Virus record (IMG/VR): IMGVR_UViG_3300047325_000169
Coordinates: 1-34,735 of that record
Direction: 5' to 3' (one strand)
Origin: a virus
Length of the DNA: 34,735 bases
Under the pieces are notes generated by a model. It ran no database searches. It was not told where the DNA came from and saw only the letters and a program-made list of their open reading frames with translations. Below, one piece after another: positions 20,501 to 29,881 of this stretch. Every line of letters starts with the position of its first letter. Position 1 is the first letter of the stretch. Position numbers and translations under genes: made by a program.

Positions 20501-21073
20501 ATGACTTTCACTAATTATCAATATTATCCTACAGTTCCATACGGTCCCAACTATCCCGGTGACGATCAGCCTTTAATGCAAACAAATACGGCTAACATAG
20601 CCGGTATTTTCGCACAAGATCATGTAGGTTTTAACACTGCAAATGGTGGAATTCATACGGTAGTTCATTTTCAAACTCAAACATTTATTCCTCCTCAAAC
20701 TAATCCTGCTACAGGAGAAATGTATACAGGTGTTCCTTCCGGTGATACAGATGCACAATTATTTTATAAAAGCCCTAACAATGTAATTACTCAATTAACA
20801 AGTAGTATACAAGATGATTCATTGGATGGTTATGTTACCTTACCCGGAGGCATAATTCTTCAATGGGGAACTAAAACAAATTCAGGTAGCTCAGGAACGG
20901 TAACATTTTCTACACCTTACCCAAATAATTGTTTTAATATACAGTTAACTCCACTTACTGGTTCAGCCAACAGACCTTGTAGTGTTTTGTCTTATAATGC
21001 AATTGATTTCACTTATCTTATAAATTCCGGCGATGCAGGGGCTTCTATGTTTTGGTTTGCTATAGGAAATTAA
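20501..21073 (+). CDS. Tail fibre-like protein with gp53-type C-terminal domain
   Basis: The 190-residue product has a Gly/Pro/Tyr-rich N-terminal arm (YQYYPTVPYGPNYPGDDQPL), a region TNTANIAGIFAQDHVGFNT that may bind the virion, and a C-terminal domain DGYVTLPGGIILQWGTKTNS, GTVTFSTPYPNNCFNIQLTP. That last pattern (ixxQWG then tFpxpFxxxC) is typical of tail-fibre receptor-facing tips. AAGGA lies unusually far (13 bases) from ATG. It precedes the hub gene by only three bases. Confidence 0.65.
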   Translation: MTFTNYQYYPTVPYGPNYPGDDQPLMQTNTANIAGIFAQDHVGFNTANGGIHTVVHFQTQTFIPPQTNPATGEMYTGVPSGDTDAQLFYKSPNNVITQLTSSIQDDSLDGYVTLPGGIILQWGTKTNSGSSGTVTFSTPYPNNCFNIQLTPLTGSANRPCSVLSYNAIDFTYLINSGDAGASMFWFAIGN

Positions 21074-21076
21074 ATC

Positions 21077-24013
21077 ATGTCGGATCAAATTTACATAGGA
21101 GACTTTGCAAAGGGTCTAAAATTAAATAGAGCGCCTTTTGTTATCGATAATGACTCATTCCCTTTCCTATTCAATTTTTATGCTTGGCGAGGCCGTATAA
21201 AAAGAAAACGAGGCACTTCTTTAGTAGGTCAGTTACAAGTTCAAGTTCAATCAGTTGCTGCAAATCCTTTAAATTATCAATACGGTCCTATTACTTTGAC
21301 GGGCGGAGAAGCCAATTTACTTGTTTTCCTTGGATTATCACCTTCACCCAATACAATATCTGGAATAACCAACGCAAATCCGGCAATTGTAACCGTTACT
21401 GCAAATAATTTTACCATCGGACAAACCGTTAATGTGGTGGATGTTCAGGGGATGACACAAATAAATGGTGGTTATTATACCATTTTAAGTAAAACTACCA
21501 ATACTATAACTATAAATGTAAATACAACTTCTTTTGGAACTTATACAAGTGGTGGACATGTTTATGTAGCAGCATCGGAAACGATAGTTCCCGGATCTAT
21601 AAGTTTAACCGATGGAACAAATACCTACACTGAACCTACAACACGTAATGGTACATTGATTGGAAATCCTACGGGAACAGGAACTATAAATTATGCAACA
21701 GGTGAAATTACCACTACTACAGGGACAACATTAACAGGAACTTTTTCCTATAATCCTGCTTTACCCGCTTTAGGTTTAAGAGATTTAGTACTTCCAACTA
21801 TTCAAACGACTTTGCTATTTCCCGAGTTATTGGCGTTTGATACGACATACAGTTATCAAATATTTAGTGGAAATTTTTATAATGTAACTTTTTATAAAAC
21901 AAGTGGAGTTCCTTTTTTCTGGTCTGCACCTGATTATCAATTATTTTGGACAGAAAATTATCAAGGTGCTCTTTGGGCAACTAATAATAAACCCGGTTTT
22001 AACTTTTTAAATGGAACTTATGTTTCAGGATCGGGAAGTGAAAATATTACCTTTAACTTTACATCTAATGGATTAAATTTTACGACTCTAGTGGTTGGAG
22101 ATGTTTTATTTTTCAATGAATGGAATACCGGAGGCTCTAACTTAAATCTATTAACTGCTACAGTGAGTTCAATAGCAGGGGCTGCCAGTGGAAATTATGT
22201 TGTGCATTTTACTCAAAATCAAACAGTTACCGGAACCGGTATTGTTCAAATGCTCACAAATACAATACCCGGACAGGATGGTATAAAGTGGTATGACGGA
22301 GATCCTACAAATCACACGGGATTACCTATTAATTCAGGAAATGGATGGGTAAATTTCGCCCCCCCCCTTACTTCATTACAAGTAGCAATCGATGATTTAC
22401 CTCAAGCTACCTATTATTTAGTAGGTGCATTAGCAATCGTGGCTTTTAAAGACAGATTAGTATTTTTTAGTCCTTGGATTCAAACAAGTTCAGGTGCGCC
22501 CATTCAATTATATGATACGGCTATATGGAGCTGGAACGGAACACCTTATTATACTGTAAGTAATTTAGCAACTAATTCATCTCCTGGTACAGCAATTTTA
22601 GTACCCACAAATCAAACCGCAGATCAAAGAGCCTATAATGTTGATCAAACAGGTTTTGGAGGTTATCTTTCAGCGGGTGTATCACAACCTATTAAAACTA
22701 TAACAAATAATGAAGATGTCATTTTAGTCGGATTTGGCGGAAGTGGAAGAAAAACCCGCTTTGTTTATACAGGTGACGATATTCAACCCTTTTTGTTTTA
22801 TAATATAAACTCCGAATTACCCTCTACTTCAACTTTTTCGGCTGTTTCTTTGGATAAAGGTGGTATAGACATTGGTACTTTTGGAATTTGTATAACCGAT
22901 CAACAAAGTTCGGAGCGTATTGATTTAGAAATTCCTGATGCTATATTTGACATACAAAATTTAAACAATGGATTGTTAAGAGTCAATGCAGCAAGAGATT
23001 ATTTAAATGAATGGATTTATTTTGCTTATCCTGTAAGTAATAGTCCTTGGTCATATCCTACACAAACTTTACTTTTAAATTATCGAGATAAAACATGGGC
23101 TGTATTCTATGAAAATTTTACCTGCCATGGTTATTATCGGCCTGTATCTAAATATAATTGGAAAACCATTCCATATCCTTCTTGGCAAGCTTGGAGGGTA
23201 CCTTGGAATGCTGGTGTCAACTACCCTTTAACTCCTAATGTAGTAGCAGGTACACCGCAAGGATATATTTTAAATAAAGGTCAACAAGGCGTTGGAGAGG
23301 CCAACTCATGCACTATTCAAGCTATAAGCAATAACAACGGAAGTATACAAATTACTAGTAACAATCATTGTTTATTAGCTAATAATCCAAATACTTCAAG
23401 TTCTTCACAAGTTCAAGGAGATTATATCCAATTGAATGGAATTTTAGGTATGACAAGTTTAAATGGTGTCATTTGCATGGTTACAGATGTCATTGATGCT
23501 AATAATTTTGTCACGGACTTAAGTGTTTTAATTTATCCTATCATGCCTTATTTAGGACTGGGTAAATTCGCAAAATTATCTCAGCCTTACCTTTTGACTA
23601 AGCAGTTTAATTTTTATTGGGAAAATGGCAGAAAATGCCGATTAGGAGTGCAAAAATATCTTTTAGATAGAACCGCATTAGGACAAATAACATTAGAAAT
23701 TTATTTGTCTCAAGATGCTAATAATCCGTATAATAATATTTCAAACCCTACTGTAGATTATTCTCAAGTCTTATACACATGTCCTGAGAGTACAAATTTA
23801 GGTCTAACGCCTTTTAATGTCAATTTACAAACTCCGACCGCTTTCTCTCAAGATCAAATATGGCATAGAATGAATACATCTTTGTTAGGCGATTCAGTTC
23901 AAATAGGAATGACATTGAATGAATTTCAAATGAAAAACATGGCGTATACTCAAAGTGAAATAACCTTACACGGTATACAATTAACAATACAGGCATCACA
24001 ATTATTATGTTAG
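21077..24013 (+). CDS. Large tail hub/stabilisation protein
   Basis: The 978-residue protein begins YIGDFAKGLKLNRAPFVIDN then DSFPFLFNFYAWRGRIKRKR, a start typical of the large tail protein following the adaptor in P22-like phages (gp10 role; T7 gp12 analogue). Residues ~95-170 hold an FCCH-like insert (ANPAIVTVTANNFTIGQTVN). The centre (VGFGGSGRKTRFVYTGDDIQ; DYLNEWIYFAYPVSNSPWSY; LLLNYRDKTWAVFYENFTCH) looks like beta-propeller blades. It likely plugs the portal after packaging and anchors the spikes. Its stop overlaps the next start by 7 bases. Confidence 0.65.
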   Translation: MSDQIYIGDFAKGLKLNRAPFVIDNDSFPFLFNFYAWRGRIKRKRGTSLVGQLQVQVQSVAANPLNYQYGPITLTGGEANLLVFLGLSPSPNTISGITNANPAIVTVTANNFTIGQTVNVVDVQGMTQINGGYYTILSKTTNTITINVNTTSFGTYTSGGHVYVAASETIVPGSISLTDGTNTYTEPTTRNGTLIGNPTGTGTINYATGEITTTTGTTLTGTFSYNPALPALGLRDLVLPTIQTTLLFPELLAFDTTYSYQIFSGNFYNVTFYKTSGVPFFWSAPDYQLFWTENYQGALWATNNKPGFNFLNGTYVSGSGSENITFNFTSNGLNFTTLVVGDVLFFNEWNTGGSNLNLLTATVSSIAGAASGNYVVHFTQNQTVTGTGIVQMLTNTIPGQDGIKWYDGDPTNHTGLPINSGNGWVNFAPPLTSLQVAIDDLPQATYYLVGALAIVAFKDRLVFFSPWIQTSSGAPIQLYDTAIWSWNGTPYYTVSNLATNSSPGTAILVPTNQTADQRAYNVDQTGFGGYLSAGVSQPIKTITNNEDVILVGFGGSGRKTRFVYTGDDIQPFLFYNINSELPSTSTFSAVSLDKGGIDIGTFGICITDQQSSERIDLEIPDAIFDIQNLNNGLLRVNAARDYLNEWIYFAYPVSNSPWSYPTQTLLLNYRDKTWAVFYENFTCHGYYRPVSKYNWKTIPYPSWQAWRVPWNAGVNYPLTPNVVAGTPQGYILNKGQQGVGEANSCTIQAISNNNGSIQITSNNHCLLANNPNTSSSSQVQGDYIQLNGILGMTSLNGVICMVTDVIDANNFVTDLSVLIYPIMPYLGLGKFAKLSQPYLLTKQFNFYWENGRKCRLGVQKYLLDRTALGQITLEIYLSQDANNPYNNISNPTVDYSQVLYTCPESTNLGLTPFNVNLQTPTAFSQDQIWHRMNTSLLGDSVQIGMTLNEFQMKNMAYTQSEITLHGIQLTIQASQLLC

Positions 24014-24486
24014 TAACACCTATTCAACAAGCTTCTTATCTTAGAAATCAAAGACAATTCCCCTATGATGATTTAAAATCATTATCCCATCAAGTCGATC
24101 AGGCTTATATTGATATAGCATCTAAAGTCAATAAAAGAATCATAGGAACCTTTGCTTTAAATTTTCTGACTGTAACAGGAGAAAGATGGTTTTTTAGGGG
24201 ATCGAATCAATCTCAACAAAGTTTAAGACAAATATATGAATTTACATCGACAGGTAATATTGCTCATGGTTTAACTTGGGAGGCAGTATCACAAATAAGC
24301 CCTAGAAGTTATGGAACTTTTACCGATGGGACTAATTGGTATGGAGCTATTTATGCAAGTAATACAACTATTGCGGGTCAAGTTTCTTTTTATATAACTC
24401 CTACTAATATAGTCATTGTTGCAGGTGCAGGAGCTCCAACTATTGTAAATGGAACTATTGTATTAGAATATATATCAAATTTTTGA
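24007..24486 (+). CDS. Tail-associated protein with fibre-tip-like domain
   Basis: The 159-residue product has an N-terminal helix (YDDLKSLSHQVDQAYIDIAS) then a beta domain: RTIGTF-like start, YGTFTDGTNWYGAIYASNTT, AGQVSFYITPTNIVIVAGAG, APTIVNGTIVLEYISNF. The C-terminal strands are patterned like fibre or baseplate tips in uncultured podoviruses. The start overlaps the hub stop, so the two are translated together and probably assemble together. Confidence 0.6.
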   Translation: MLVTPIQQASYLRNQRQFPYDDLKSLSHQVDQAYIDIASKVNKRIIGTFALNFLTVTGERWFFRGSNQSQQSLRQIYEFTSTGNIAHGLTWEAVSQISPRSYGTFTDGTNWYGAIYASNTTIAGQVSFYITPTNIVIVAGAGAPTIVNGTIVLEYISNF

Positions 24487-24519
24487 AATAATGTTATTAT
24501 TTGGGAAAAGGAGTGTTTT

Positions 24520-25086
24520 ATGAATTCAATGATGGGAAATACAAATGCAGCAGGAAGAGCTTTACAAGGGAATGCTGCGGGTTCTAAATATATGGTAGGC
24601 GGAAAAGCTCCTAAAGGTTATAAAAACTTTCAAAATTTTGATCCTCAAATGATGGAACTTTTTCAAAGTTTATTTGGACATTTAGGTCCTGATAGTTTTT
24701 TATCTAGATTAGCAGGTGGTGATCAAGAGGGTTTCGATGAAACGGAAGCACCGGCATTAAGGCAATTTCAAGGATTGCAAGGTCAATTAGCTTCAAGATT
24801 TAGCGGTGCAGGAATGGGAGCACGAAGAGGCAGCGGATTTCAAAATTCTTTAAACCAACAAACATCCGATTTTGCTCAAGATTTGCAATCCAAGAGGCAG
24901 CAAATGCAGATGAATGCTTTGAGAGAGCTTATGGGTTTTAGTAACGATCTGCTTAAACAACAACCCTATAGTTTGATTAAAAAGGATAGACAGCCTTCTT
25001 TCATGGATTCAATCATGTCTTCCGCTGGACAAAATATAGGACAAATACCAGGTGCAGCAGCTAAATGGGCTATGGGAGGATTCTAA
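24520..25086 (+). CDS. Internal virion / DNA-ejection-type protein (small)
   Basis: The 188-residue product is rich in Gly, Ala, Gln and Met (MMGNTNAAGRALQGNAAGSK) with a helical middle (LRQFQGLQGQLASRFSGAGM; SDFAQDLQSKRQQMQMNALR). In P22-like phages a set of three ejection proteins lies after the tail genes, the first of this size and composition; that is the basis of the call. GGAG precedes the ATG by 8 bases, and its TAA is fused to the next ATG. Confidence 0.6.
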   Translation: MNSMMGNTNAAGRALQGNAAGSKYMVGGKAPKGYKNFQNFDPQMMELFQSLFGHLGPDSFLSRLAGGDQEGFDETEAPALRQFQGLQGQLASRFSGAGMGARRGSGFQNSLNQQTSDFAQDLQSKRQQMQMNALRELMGFSNDLLKQQPYSLIKKDRQPSFMDSIMSSAGQNIGQIPGAAAKWAMGGF

Positions 25087-26384
25087 TGGTTCAGATTATT
25101 GATGAAAATAGACGCCCTAGTAAATGGTCATTATTAGGACAAGGAATTGCTGAAGGTTCTAAAAATTTTGTAAAAGATTTTGGAAATCTTATTCAGGAAC
25201 ATCAGAAAGAAAAAAAACTTTTGCAACAGGTTCAGAAAGAAAATGAAGTCTTACAAAAAAAATTTCCTGATATAAATTTCTCTGCTATTAAAGATCCTAA
25301 AATGCGCCAAAAACTTGTTGAGCAACTTCTTAAAGGCGAGTTAGACAAAGAAAAACATAAAAGAAATATCTCTTCCTTTGGTGACAAATATAAAAGCCAA
25401 TACGATGCTAAGTATAGGGCTCAATTAAATCTAATGAATACATTAGATCTTGGCAATGTTTTTAATGATAATGAAGACAATCAGAATGGTTTTAATCCTC
25501 AATATTTTAATGATCAAAATTCAAATGAAGAACAATCATTTAATCAAAACCCTAATTTTCAAACTCAAAGCCAACAATCGAAGTTAATTCCTCAAAAGAA
25601 GATTGCTCAAATGGCTATGGTAAATCCCGCTGTAGCCGATAAAATGCAAAAATACAATGACCAAATAAGAGATGAAGCTAGACATAAGGAGAATATTTCA
25701 GAAAAAAGATACATGCAAAACAGGAAAGAAGAGACTGAAATTTCTAAACCTGTTCTTTTAGAACTCAATCAAGCAAGAAAAAATATTCCTTTTCAAGAGC
25801 AAGCTATAGAAGATATTAAAAATGCTTCTCAGGAAGTTTCTGGTTTAGATTATATAGCTGATCTTACAGGTTTTGAACCTTTAAGATCTCCTGCGGGTGC
25901 TAAATTAAAAACAGCCATTAAAGACTTTTTCTTATCAGATTTGACCCGCGTAGGTTCCAGACCTAATATGTGGATTGAACAACAATTAAACGAAGCATTA
26001 CCCAAAATTGGACGTTCTACAGAAGCTAATTTAATTACTGCCGAAGGGATGCAATTTAAAGTAGATTTAGCAAAGAAAAGAATAGAATTAATTGATGAAC
26101 TAGCCGAAGAAGATAGAAAAAAATATGGATTTGCTAAGGCGGATATTGATTCAAGAGCTAATAAATTAATGAAGTCTTATGTAATGGATAGGCAAAAAGT
26201 ATTAGAAAAGAACATTGTAAAAATACAAAAAGATTTCAAAGAAAGTAAAAAACCAAATACATTAAAGAAAGTCAAAAAAGGGACTATACTATCCCCTGAA
26301 ATAGCCGGTGAATTTTTAGAAAAATATAAAGGCGATAGATCAAAAGCTGAGAAAGCAGCAAAGGCTTTGGGATATGAGTTCTAA
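25086..26384 (+). CDS. Ejection-type coiled-coil protein
   Basis: The 432-residue product starts at ATG 25086, fused with the upstream stop (TAATG) and preceded by GGGAGGA; an in-frame ATG at 25065 lies inside the upstream gene and is less likely. It is Gln/Asn/Lys-rich, with coiled coils (IQEHQKEKKLLQQVQKENEV) and a helical C-terminal domain (FQEQAIEDIKNASQEVSGLD ... LTRVGSRPNMWIEQQLNEAL, ITAEGMQFKVDLAKKRIEL). It is probably part of the trans-envelope ejection conduit. Confidence 0.6.
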   Translation: MVQIIDENRRPSKWSLLGQGIAEGSKNFVKDFGNLIQEHQKEKKLLQQVQKENEVLQKKFPDINFSAIKDPKMRQKLVEQLLKGELDKEKHKRNISSFGDKYKSQYDAKYRAQLNLMNTLDLGNVFNDNEDNQNGFNPQYFNDQNSNEEQSFNQNPNFQTQSQQSKLIPQKKIAQMAMVNPAVADKMQKYNDQIRDEARHKENISEKRYMQNRKEETEISKPVLLELNQARKNIPFQEQAIEDIKNASQEVSGLDYIADLTGFEPLRSPAGAKLKTAIKDFFLSDLTRVGSRPNMWIEQQLNEALPKIGRSTEANLITAEGMQFKVDLAKKRIELIDELAEEDRKKYGFAKADIDSRANKLMKSYVMDRQKVLEKNIVKIQKDFKESKKPNTLKKVKKGTILSPEIAGEFLEKYKGDRSKAEKAAKALGYEF

Positions 26385-27765
26385 TCCATTCGATATTGCC
26401 CAAAAGAAATTTGAACTACCTTCTAAATTAACTACTACTTTAAACAATAACTATCAGAATTATGAAGATTTTGAAGAAGAAACGACTACTTCAAACGAAA
26501 AATCTTCTCCTTTTGATGAAGCTGAAAACAAAAGAAAACAGCCTGTTTCCTTTGAAACCTATGAAGATTTAGAAAGACAAATAGATAAATCTAAAGCCAA
26601 ACTAACTTCAAGAGGAATTGAAGTAGTTGCAGGACTTCCCGGAGATGTTGTAAATTTTGTAAGAGGACTTTTTGGAAAAGAACCTCATCCCTGGCTTCCT
26701 GATAGTAAAGAGTTACAAAAATTTAGCGAAAAGATTACGGGTGGTTACACAGCTCCAGAAAATGAATTCGAACAAAAAACAGGTGAAGCATTTCAAGATA
26801 TTGCCACAATGGCTTTACCTGGAGCAAAACATTATTCCATAGCTAGAAACATAGGTATTCCAATAGCAGCAAACCTTGCTAAAGAAGGTGTTAATAGAGC
26901 CGGAGGAAGTGAAAAGACTCAAAATTTTACCAAATTAGCAATAAATGTAATTCTAGATTTAATCTTACATAGAAGAGGATTAGGTACAGCTAAAGAAGTT
27001 TCTGGTAAGCTTTTTCAAGAAGCAGATAAAAAAATTCCTAAGGGTTTAAGTATTAATTCATCTAATTTAGAAAGAAATTTAACTAATTTAGAAAAAAACC
27101 TATCAATGGGTGGCTCAAGACCAGATACTGCTGAAGCTTTACAAAAGATAAGTGAAATTAAATCCCAGATTAAATATGGAAAAATTGATTTAAAAGAATT
27201 AGTAGCTTATAGACCTTCTATAAATTTATGGATAGATAAATACAAAGGTTTTGATATCGCAGTACCTGATAAAATACGTAGAAAGATTATAAATAATCTT
27301 CAAAATGTAAAAGGTGAAGTCATCAATGCAGCTGAAGAATATGGAAAGAAATACAATCCTGAATATCTAAAGTTAAGCCAAAATGCTAATAGTTCTTGGC
27401 AAGCTATTGAACAAAGTAATAAAATATCTAAATTCATAGAAAAAACCGCTTCTTCAAAAATAAAAAGTGTGGCTTTAAAATCTGTATTAGGATTAGCTGG
27501 AACAGCTGCATACGGAGGAACAGGAGTATTATTGGGTATGAGCGCAGCTACCGGATTAGGTGGAGCTGGTATGCTAGGTTACAAAGCTTTAAAAACTATG
27601 ATACGAGCAAAAAATCCAGTATTATTAAAACATTACGGAAAAATATTGGAAGGAGCTGCCAAAGGTAATGCTGCTCAAGTTATTAAAAATGTAAAATTCC
27701 TAGATGATTCCTTTTTAGAAATGGAAGAAACGGGGGAGCTCTCTGCAGAAGACGATAATGATTAA
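26374..27765 (+). CDS. Ejection-type protein with hydrophobic segment
   Basis: The 463-residue product overlaps the previous gene by 11 bases. It has an N-terminal polar arm, GIEVVAGLPGDVVNFVRGLF at ~85-105, a helical mid-part (NLERNLTNLEKNLSMGG; LQNVKGEVINAAEEYGKKYN) and a Gly/Ala-rich hydrophobic stretch near 365-410 (LGLAGTAAYGGTGVLLGMSA) that could enter a membrane. This mix fits proteins injected with DNA to span the envelope. It is the last gene before the main non-coding gap. Confidence 0.6.
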   Translation: MSSNPFDIAQKKFELPSKLTTTLNNNYQNYEDFEEETTTSNEKSSPFDEAENKRKQPVSFETYEDLERQIDKSKAKLTSRGIEVVAGLPGDVVNFVRGLFGKEPHPWLPDSKELQKFSEKITGGYTAPENEFEQKTGEAFQDIATMALPGAKHYSIARNIGIPIAANLAKEGVNRAGGSEKTQNFTKLAINVILDLILHRRGLGTAKEVSGKLFQEADKKIPKGLSINSSNLERNLTNLEKNLSMGGSRPDTAEALQKISEIKSQIKYGKIDLKELVAYRPSINLWIDKYKGFDIAVPDKIRRKIINNLQNVKGEVINAAEEYGKKYNPEYLKLSQNANSSWQAIEQSNKISKFIEKTASSKIKSVALKSVLGLAGTAAYGGTGVLLGMSAATGLGGAGMLGYKALKTMIRAKNPVLLKHYGKILEGAAKGNAAQVIKNVKFLDDSFLEMEETGELSAEDDND

Positions 27766-28176
27766 TCACCGCATATTAGATCTATTATAGGATATGCTAC
27801 AAAAAGTATGAATATTATAAAAGCCATTTTATTCTCCTTAATTAAATTAATTATTCTATTTACTCTATTAATTAATTATATTAAATCAATATATATATTC
27901 TGTCAATATTAATTAAAATGTAAGAAATTCTGTTACATTCCATGTAAAAACCATGAATGTAAAGCCGCTTTACATCATTAATTTATTAAAAGGGAAATAA
28001 AACGTAAACACCCGAGTCCCGGCAAGGCTTTTCGGGTGTTTTAGACTCCTAAGAGTCAGCAATGAATGTTGACCTTAAGATAACAGCTATAAAATTTTGT
28101 GTCATTCTTTTTAATAATACTTTTTTTAAAATATACGCTTTTATGTTAAATTAAAAATAAAACTTTACGGAGGCGT
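27766..28176. other. Largest non-coding gap: AT-rich core, ATGTAA cluster, terminator
   Basis: Bases 27830-27915 are almost pure A/T with repeated TTAATTAA-type palindromes. Next come five ATGTAA/TTACAT hexamers at 27918, 27933 (inverted), 27942, 27957 and 27970 (inverted); the outer pairs make two dyads, TGTAA-N9-TTACA and ATGTAAAG-CCG-CTTTACAT. A terminator follows at 28007-28042. This could be an operator or promoter region for the tail-fibre genes or a replication origin; no gene is present. Confidence 0.5.
28007..28042 (+). terminator. Rho-independent terminator
   Basis: AACACCCGA (28007-28015) pairs with TCGGGTGTT (28032-28040), then TT. The 16-base loop contains a CC/GG inner pair. 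The small stem GACTC/GAGTC follows immediately. It closes the long head-tail transcript. Confidence 0.75.
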
Positions 28177-29298
28177 ATGTCTTTTCAACCTGGCGCAATG
28201 GTATATACTCAAGGATTTGGTTCAAGGCCTGAATCTGTTGAGGTTCCCCATGTAGATACAAGAAGTCCAACCACAGCAGACACAGGAAACGGATTTTTTG
28301 GAATAGGAAAAAGATGGATAAACACAACTGCAAATGCTGAATACACGTTAACTTCCCTTTCTTCCTCAGTACTAGCAACTACTGCTAACTGGACATCTTT
28401 GGGTACCGCAGGAGGTGTTCTAAATACATTAACAGATGGATCTGGAAGTACTGTTACTCCTGTTACAAATAATATTCAAATAGCCGGAACAGGAAATCAA
28501 ATAGCGTCAACAGCAGGGAGCGGAGTTATTACCCTTTCACTTATTGGACCTTATACACCTACTACCTACACAGCACATGGAGTGTTGCTCGGTGAAGGTA
28601 CATCTTCAATTAGCGCAACGGCAGCAGGAGCGACAGGACAAGTGTTAGTAGGTAATACAGGAACAGATCCTACATGGACAGGATCACCTAGCTTCAGTGG
28701 CTCAGTCACGGCTGCAACTGGACTAACTGTGACATCCGGTGGATTAACTGTTTCAGCAGGGGGAGAATCCATTACAGGAACTACTACCATCAACACAACT
28801 GGGACAGCAAGTACCACCATTGGAAATGTAAGTAGTACTTTAACAATTAATGCACCTTCAACTTTTTCGCTTGCATCCGGAGCAGGAACAGCAATTGCGG
28901 TTAACACTTCGGCAGGAACAGGCATTCCAATGACATTAACATCGTCAGGGGCAACCGTTGATGATCTTCAATTATCAGGTGGAGGTATTAAAACCGCTCC
29001 TGTAATTGTCGCTGCGGGAGCATCTCCTCAAACTGCTAACGGGCGTTTTATACAGGTAACTTTTAGCGGCGTAAGTATTGCAGCAGGAGCAACACAAACT
29101 TTTGTCATATCAAATTCTGTAGTCACCGGCGCGTCTACTGTTATCGATCTTAAATGGTATGGAGCAACTACGGCATCGGCTTTATCAATAGGCAGTATAA
29201 CGCCATCAGCCGGTTCTATTTCAATTGTAATGACAAATGGAACGGGAGCCACAACAAGCACGGCAAACATAACATTTAATGTATGGGTCATGAATTAA
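28177..29298 (+). CDS. Repetitive tail fibre / adhesin
   Basis: The 373-residue product is dominated by Thr, Ser, Gly and Ala. After an N-terminal virion-binding part (PGAMVYTQGFGSRPESVEVP), it has NTTANAEYTLTSLSSSVLAT, then shaft-like repeats (GLTVTSGGLTVSAGGESITG; TASTTIGNVSSTLTI) and a beta tip (FIQVTFSGVSIAAGATQTF ... NITFNVWVMN). GGAGG lies five bases before ATG. ATACGC / GCGTAT flank the leader, with the ATG at the edge of the right arm. It is the first of four fibre-type genes. Confidence 0.65.
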   Translation: MSFQPGAMVYTQGFGSRPESVEVPHVDTRSPTTADTGNGFFGIGKRWINTTANAEYTLTSLSSSVLATTANWTSLGTAGGVLNTLTDGSGSTVTPVTNNIQIAGTGNQIASTAGSGVITLSLIGPYTPTTYTAHGVLLGEGTSSISATAAGATGQVLVGNTGTDPTWTGSPSFSGSVTAATGLTVTSGGLTVSAGGESITGTTTINTTGTASTTIGNVSSTLTINAPSTFSLASGAGTAIAVNTSAGTGIPMTLTSSGATVDDLQLSGGGIKTAPVIVAAGASPQTANGRFIQVTFSGVSIAAGATQTFVISNSVVTGASTVIDLKWYGATTASALSIGSITPSAGSISIVMTNGTGATTSTANITFNVWVMN

Positions 29299-29310
29299 AG
29301 GAAAAAATAC

Positions 29311-29526
29311 ATGCTTAAAAATATATCTCAACTAACTACTAAAATAAACGATAAAGAATACATTACATCATGTGATCAAGATGCATCTGTAGAGGGTTTA
29401 ATAGAGCATTTGTTACAATGTCTGACATTTTCAAGACAATTATTGGAAAATGTAAAAAAATTTCAGGAAGAAAAACAAAAATCCCAAGAAAAACCTGTTG
29501 AAGAATTAAACAAAATCGAAACTTAA
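29311..29526 (+). CDS. Small coiled-coil protein between fibre genes
   Basis: The 71-residue product has DKEYITSCDQDASVEGLIEH then a helix-rich tail (LLENVKKFQEEKQKSQEKPV). Proteins of this size with a similar SCD start are frequent between tail-fibre genes and may help fibre assembly; no function is established. AAGGA precedes ATG by 9 bases. Confidence 0.55.
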   Translation: MLKNISQLTTKINDKEYITSCDQDASVEGLIEHLLQCLTFSRQLLENVKKFQEEKQKSQEKPVEELNKIET

Positions 29527-29536
29527 GAGAAAAATT

Positions 29537-29872
29537 ATGGTTAATTTGTCATACGATCAGAGGCTTAAGTTTGATACGGAATTATCTTTAGCGGGTTCTT
29601 CATTAACCGGCTCGGCTGTATTAATAGGAACATTAATAAATGAACCCGTAGTCATTTTGGTAAAAAATCAAACTAATCAAACTGTATTTTTTGCAGATAA
29701 TCCGGGCACTACAAATGGAACGCATATGGCAGCAGGCGAGGAATTTGTAATAGATTGTCGTGCTAATGCGGGAACTTCTATAAACATGGGATTTCCTCAA
29801 GGAACTAGCTTTTATGCAACAGGTTCAACAGGAACAGGAAATTTTTATGTTGGATCTCTTTACGCTTACTAA
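29537..29872 (+). CDS. Small beta-sandwich virion protein
   Basis: The 111-residue product alternates short strands (SAVLIGTLINEPVVILVKNQ; TVFFADNPGTTNGTHMAAGE; FVIDCRANAGTSINMGF; TSFYATGSTGTGNFYVGSLY). It has no signal peptide. The spacing to its neighbours (11 and 9 bases) and good ribosome sites place it in the fibre operon. A decoration or fibre-accessory role is likely, but I recognise no family. Confidence 0.55.
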   Translation: MVNLSYDQRLKFDTELSLAGSSLTGSAVLIGTLINEPVVILVKNQTNQTVFFADNPGTTNGTHMAAGEEFVIDCRANAGTSINMGFPQGTSFYATGSTGTGNFYVGSLYAY

Positions 29873-29881
29873 GGAACATAA

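Noticed and set aside
25065-25085. Upstream ATG for the ejection-type protein at 25086
   Set aside because: It lies inside the preceding gene; GGGAGGA and the TAATG fusion favour 25086.
28566-29291. Reverse-strand ORFs rich in Val, Pro and Ala opposite the fibre at 28177
   Set aside because: They mirror Thr/Gly/Ala codons of the forward fibre gene and have no start signals.
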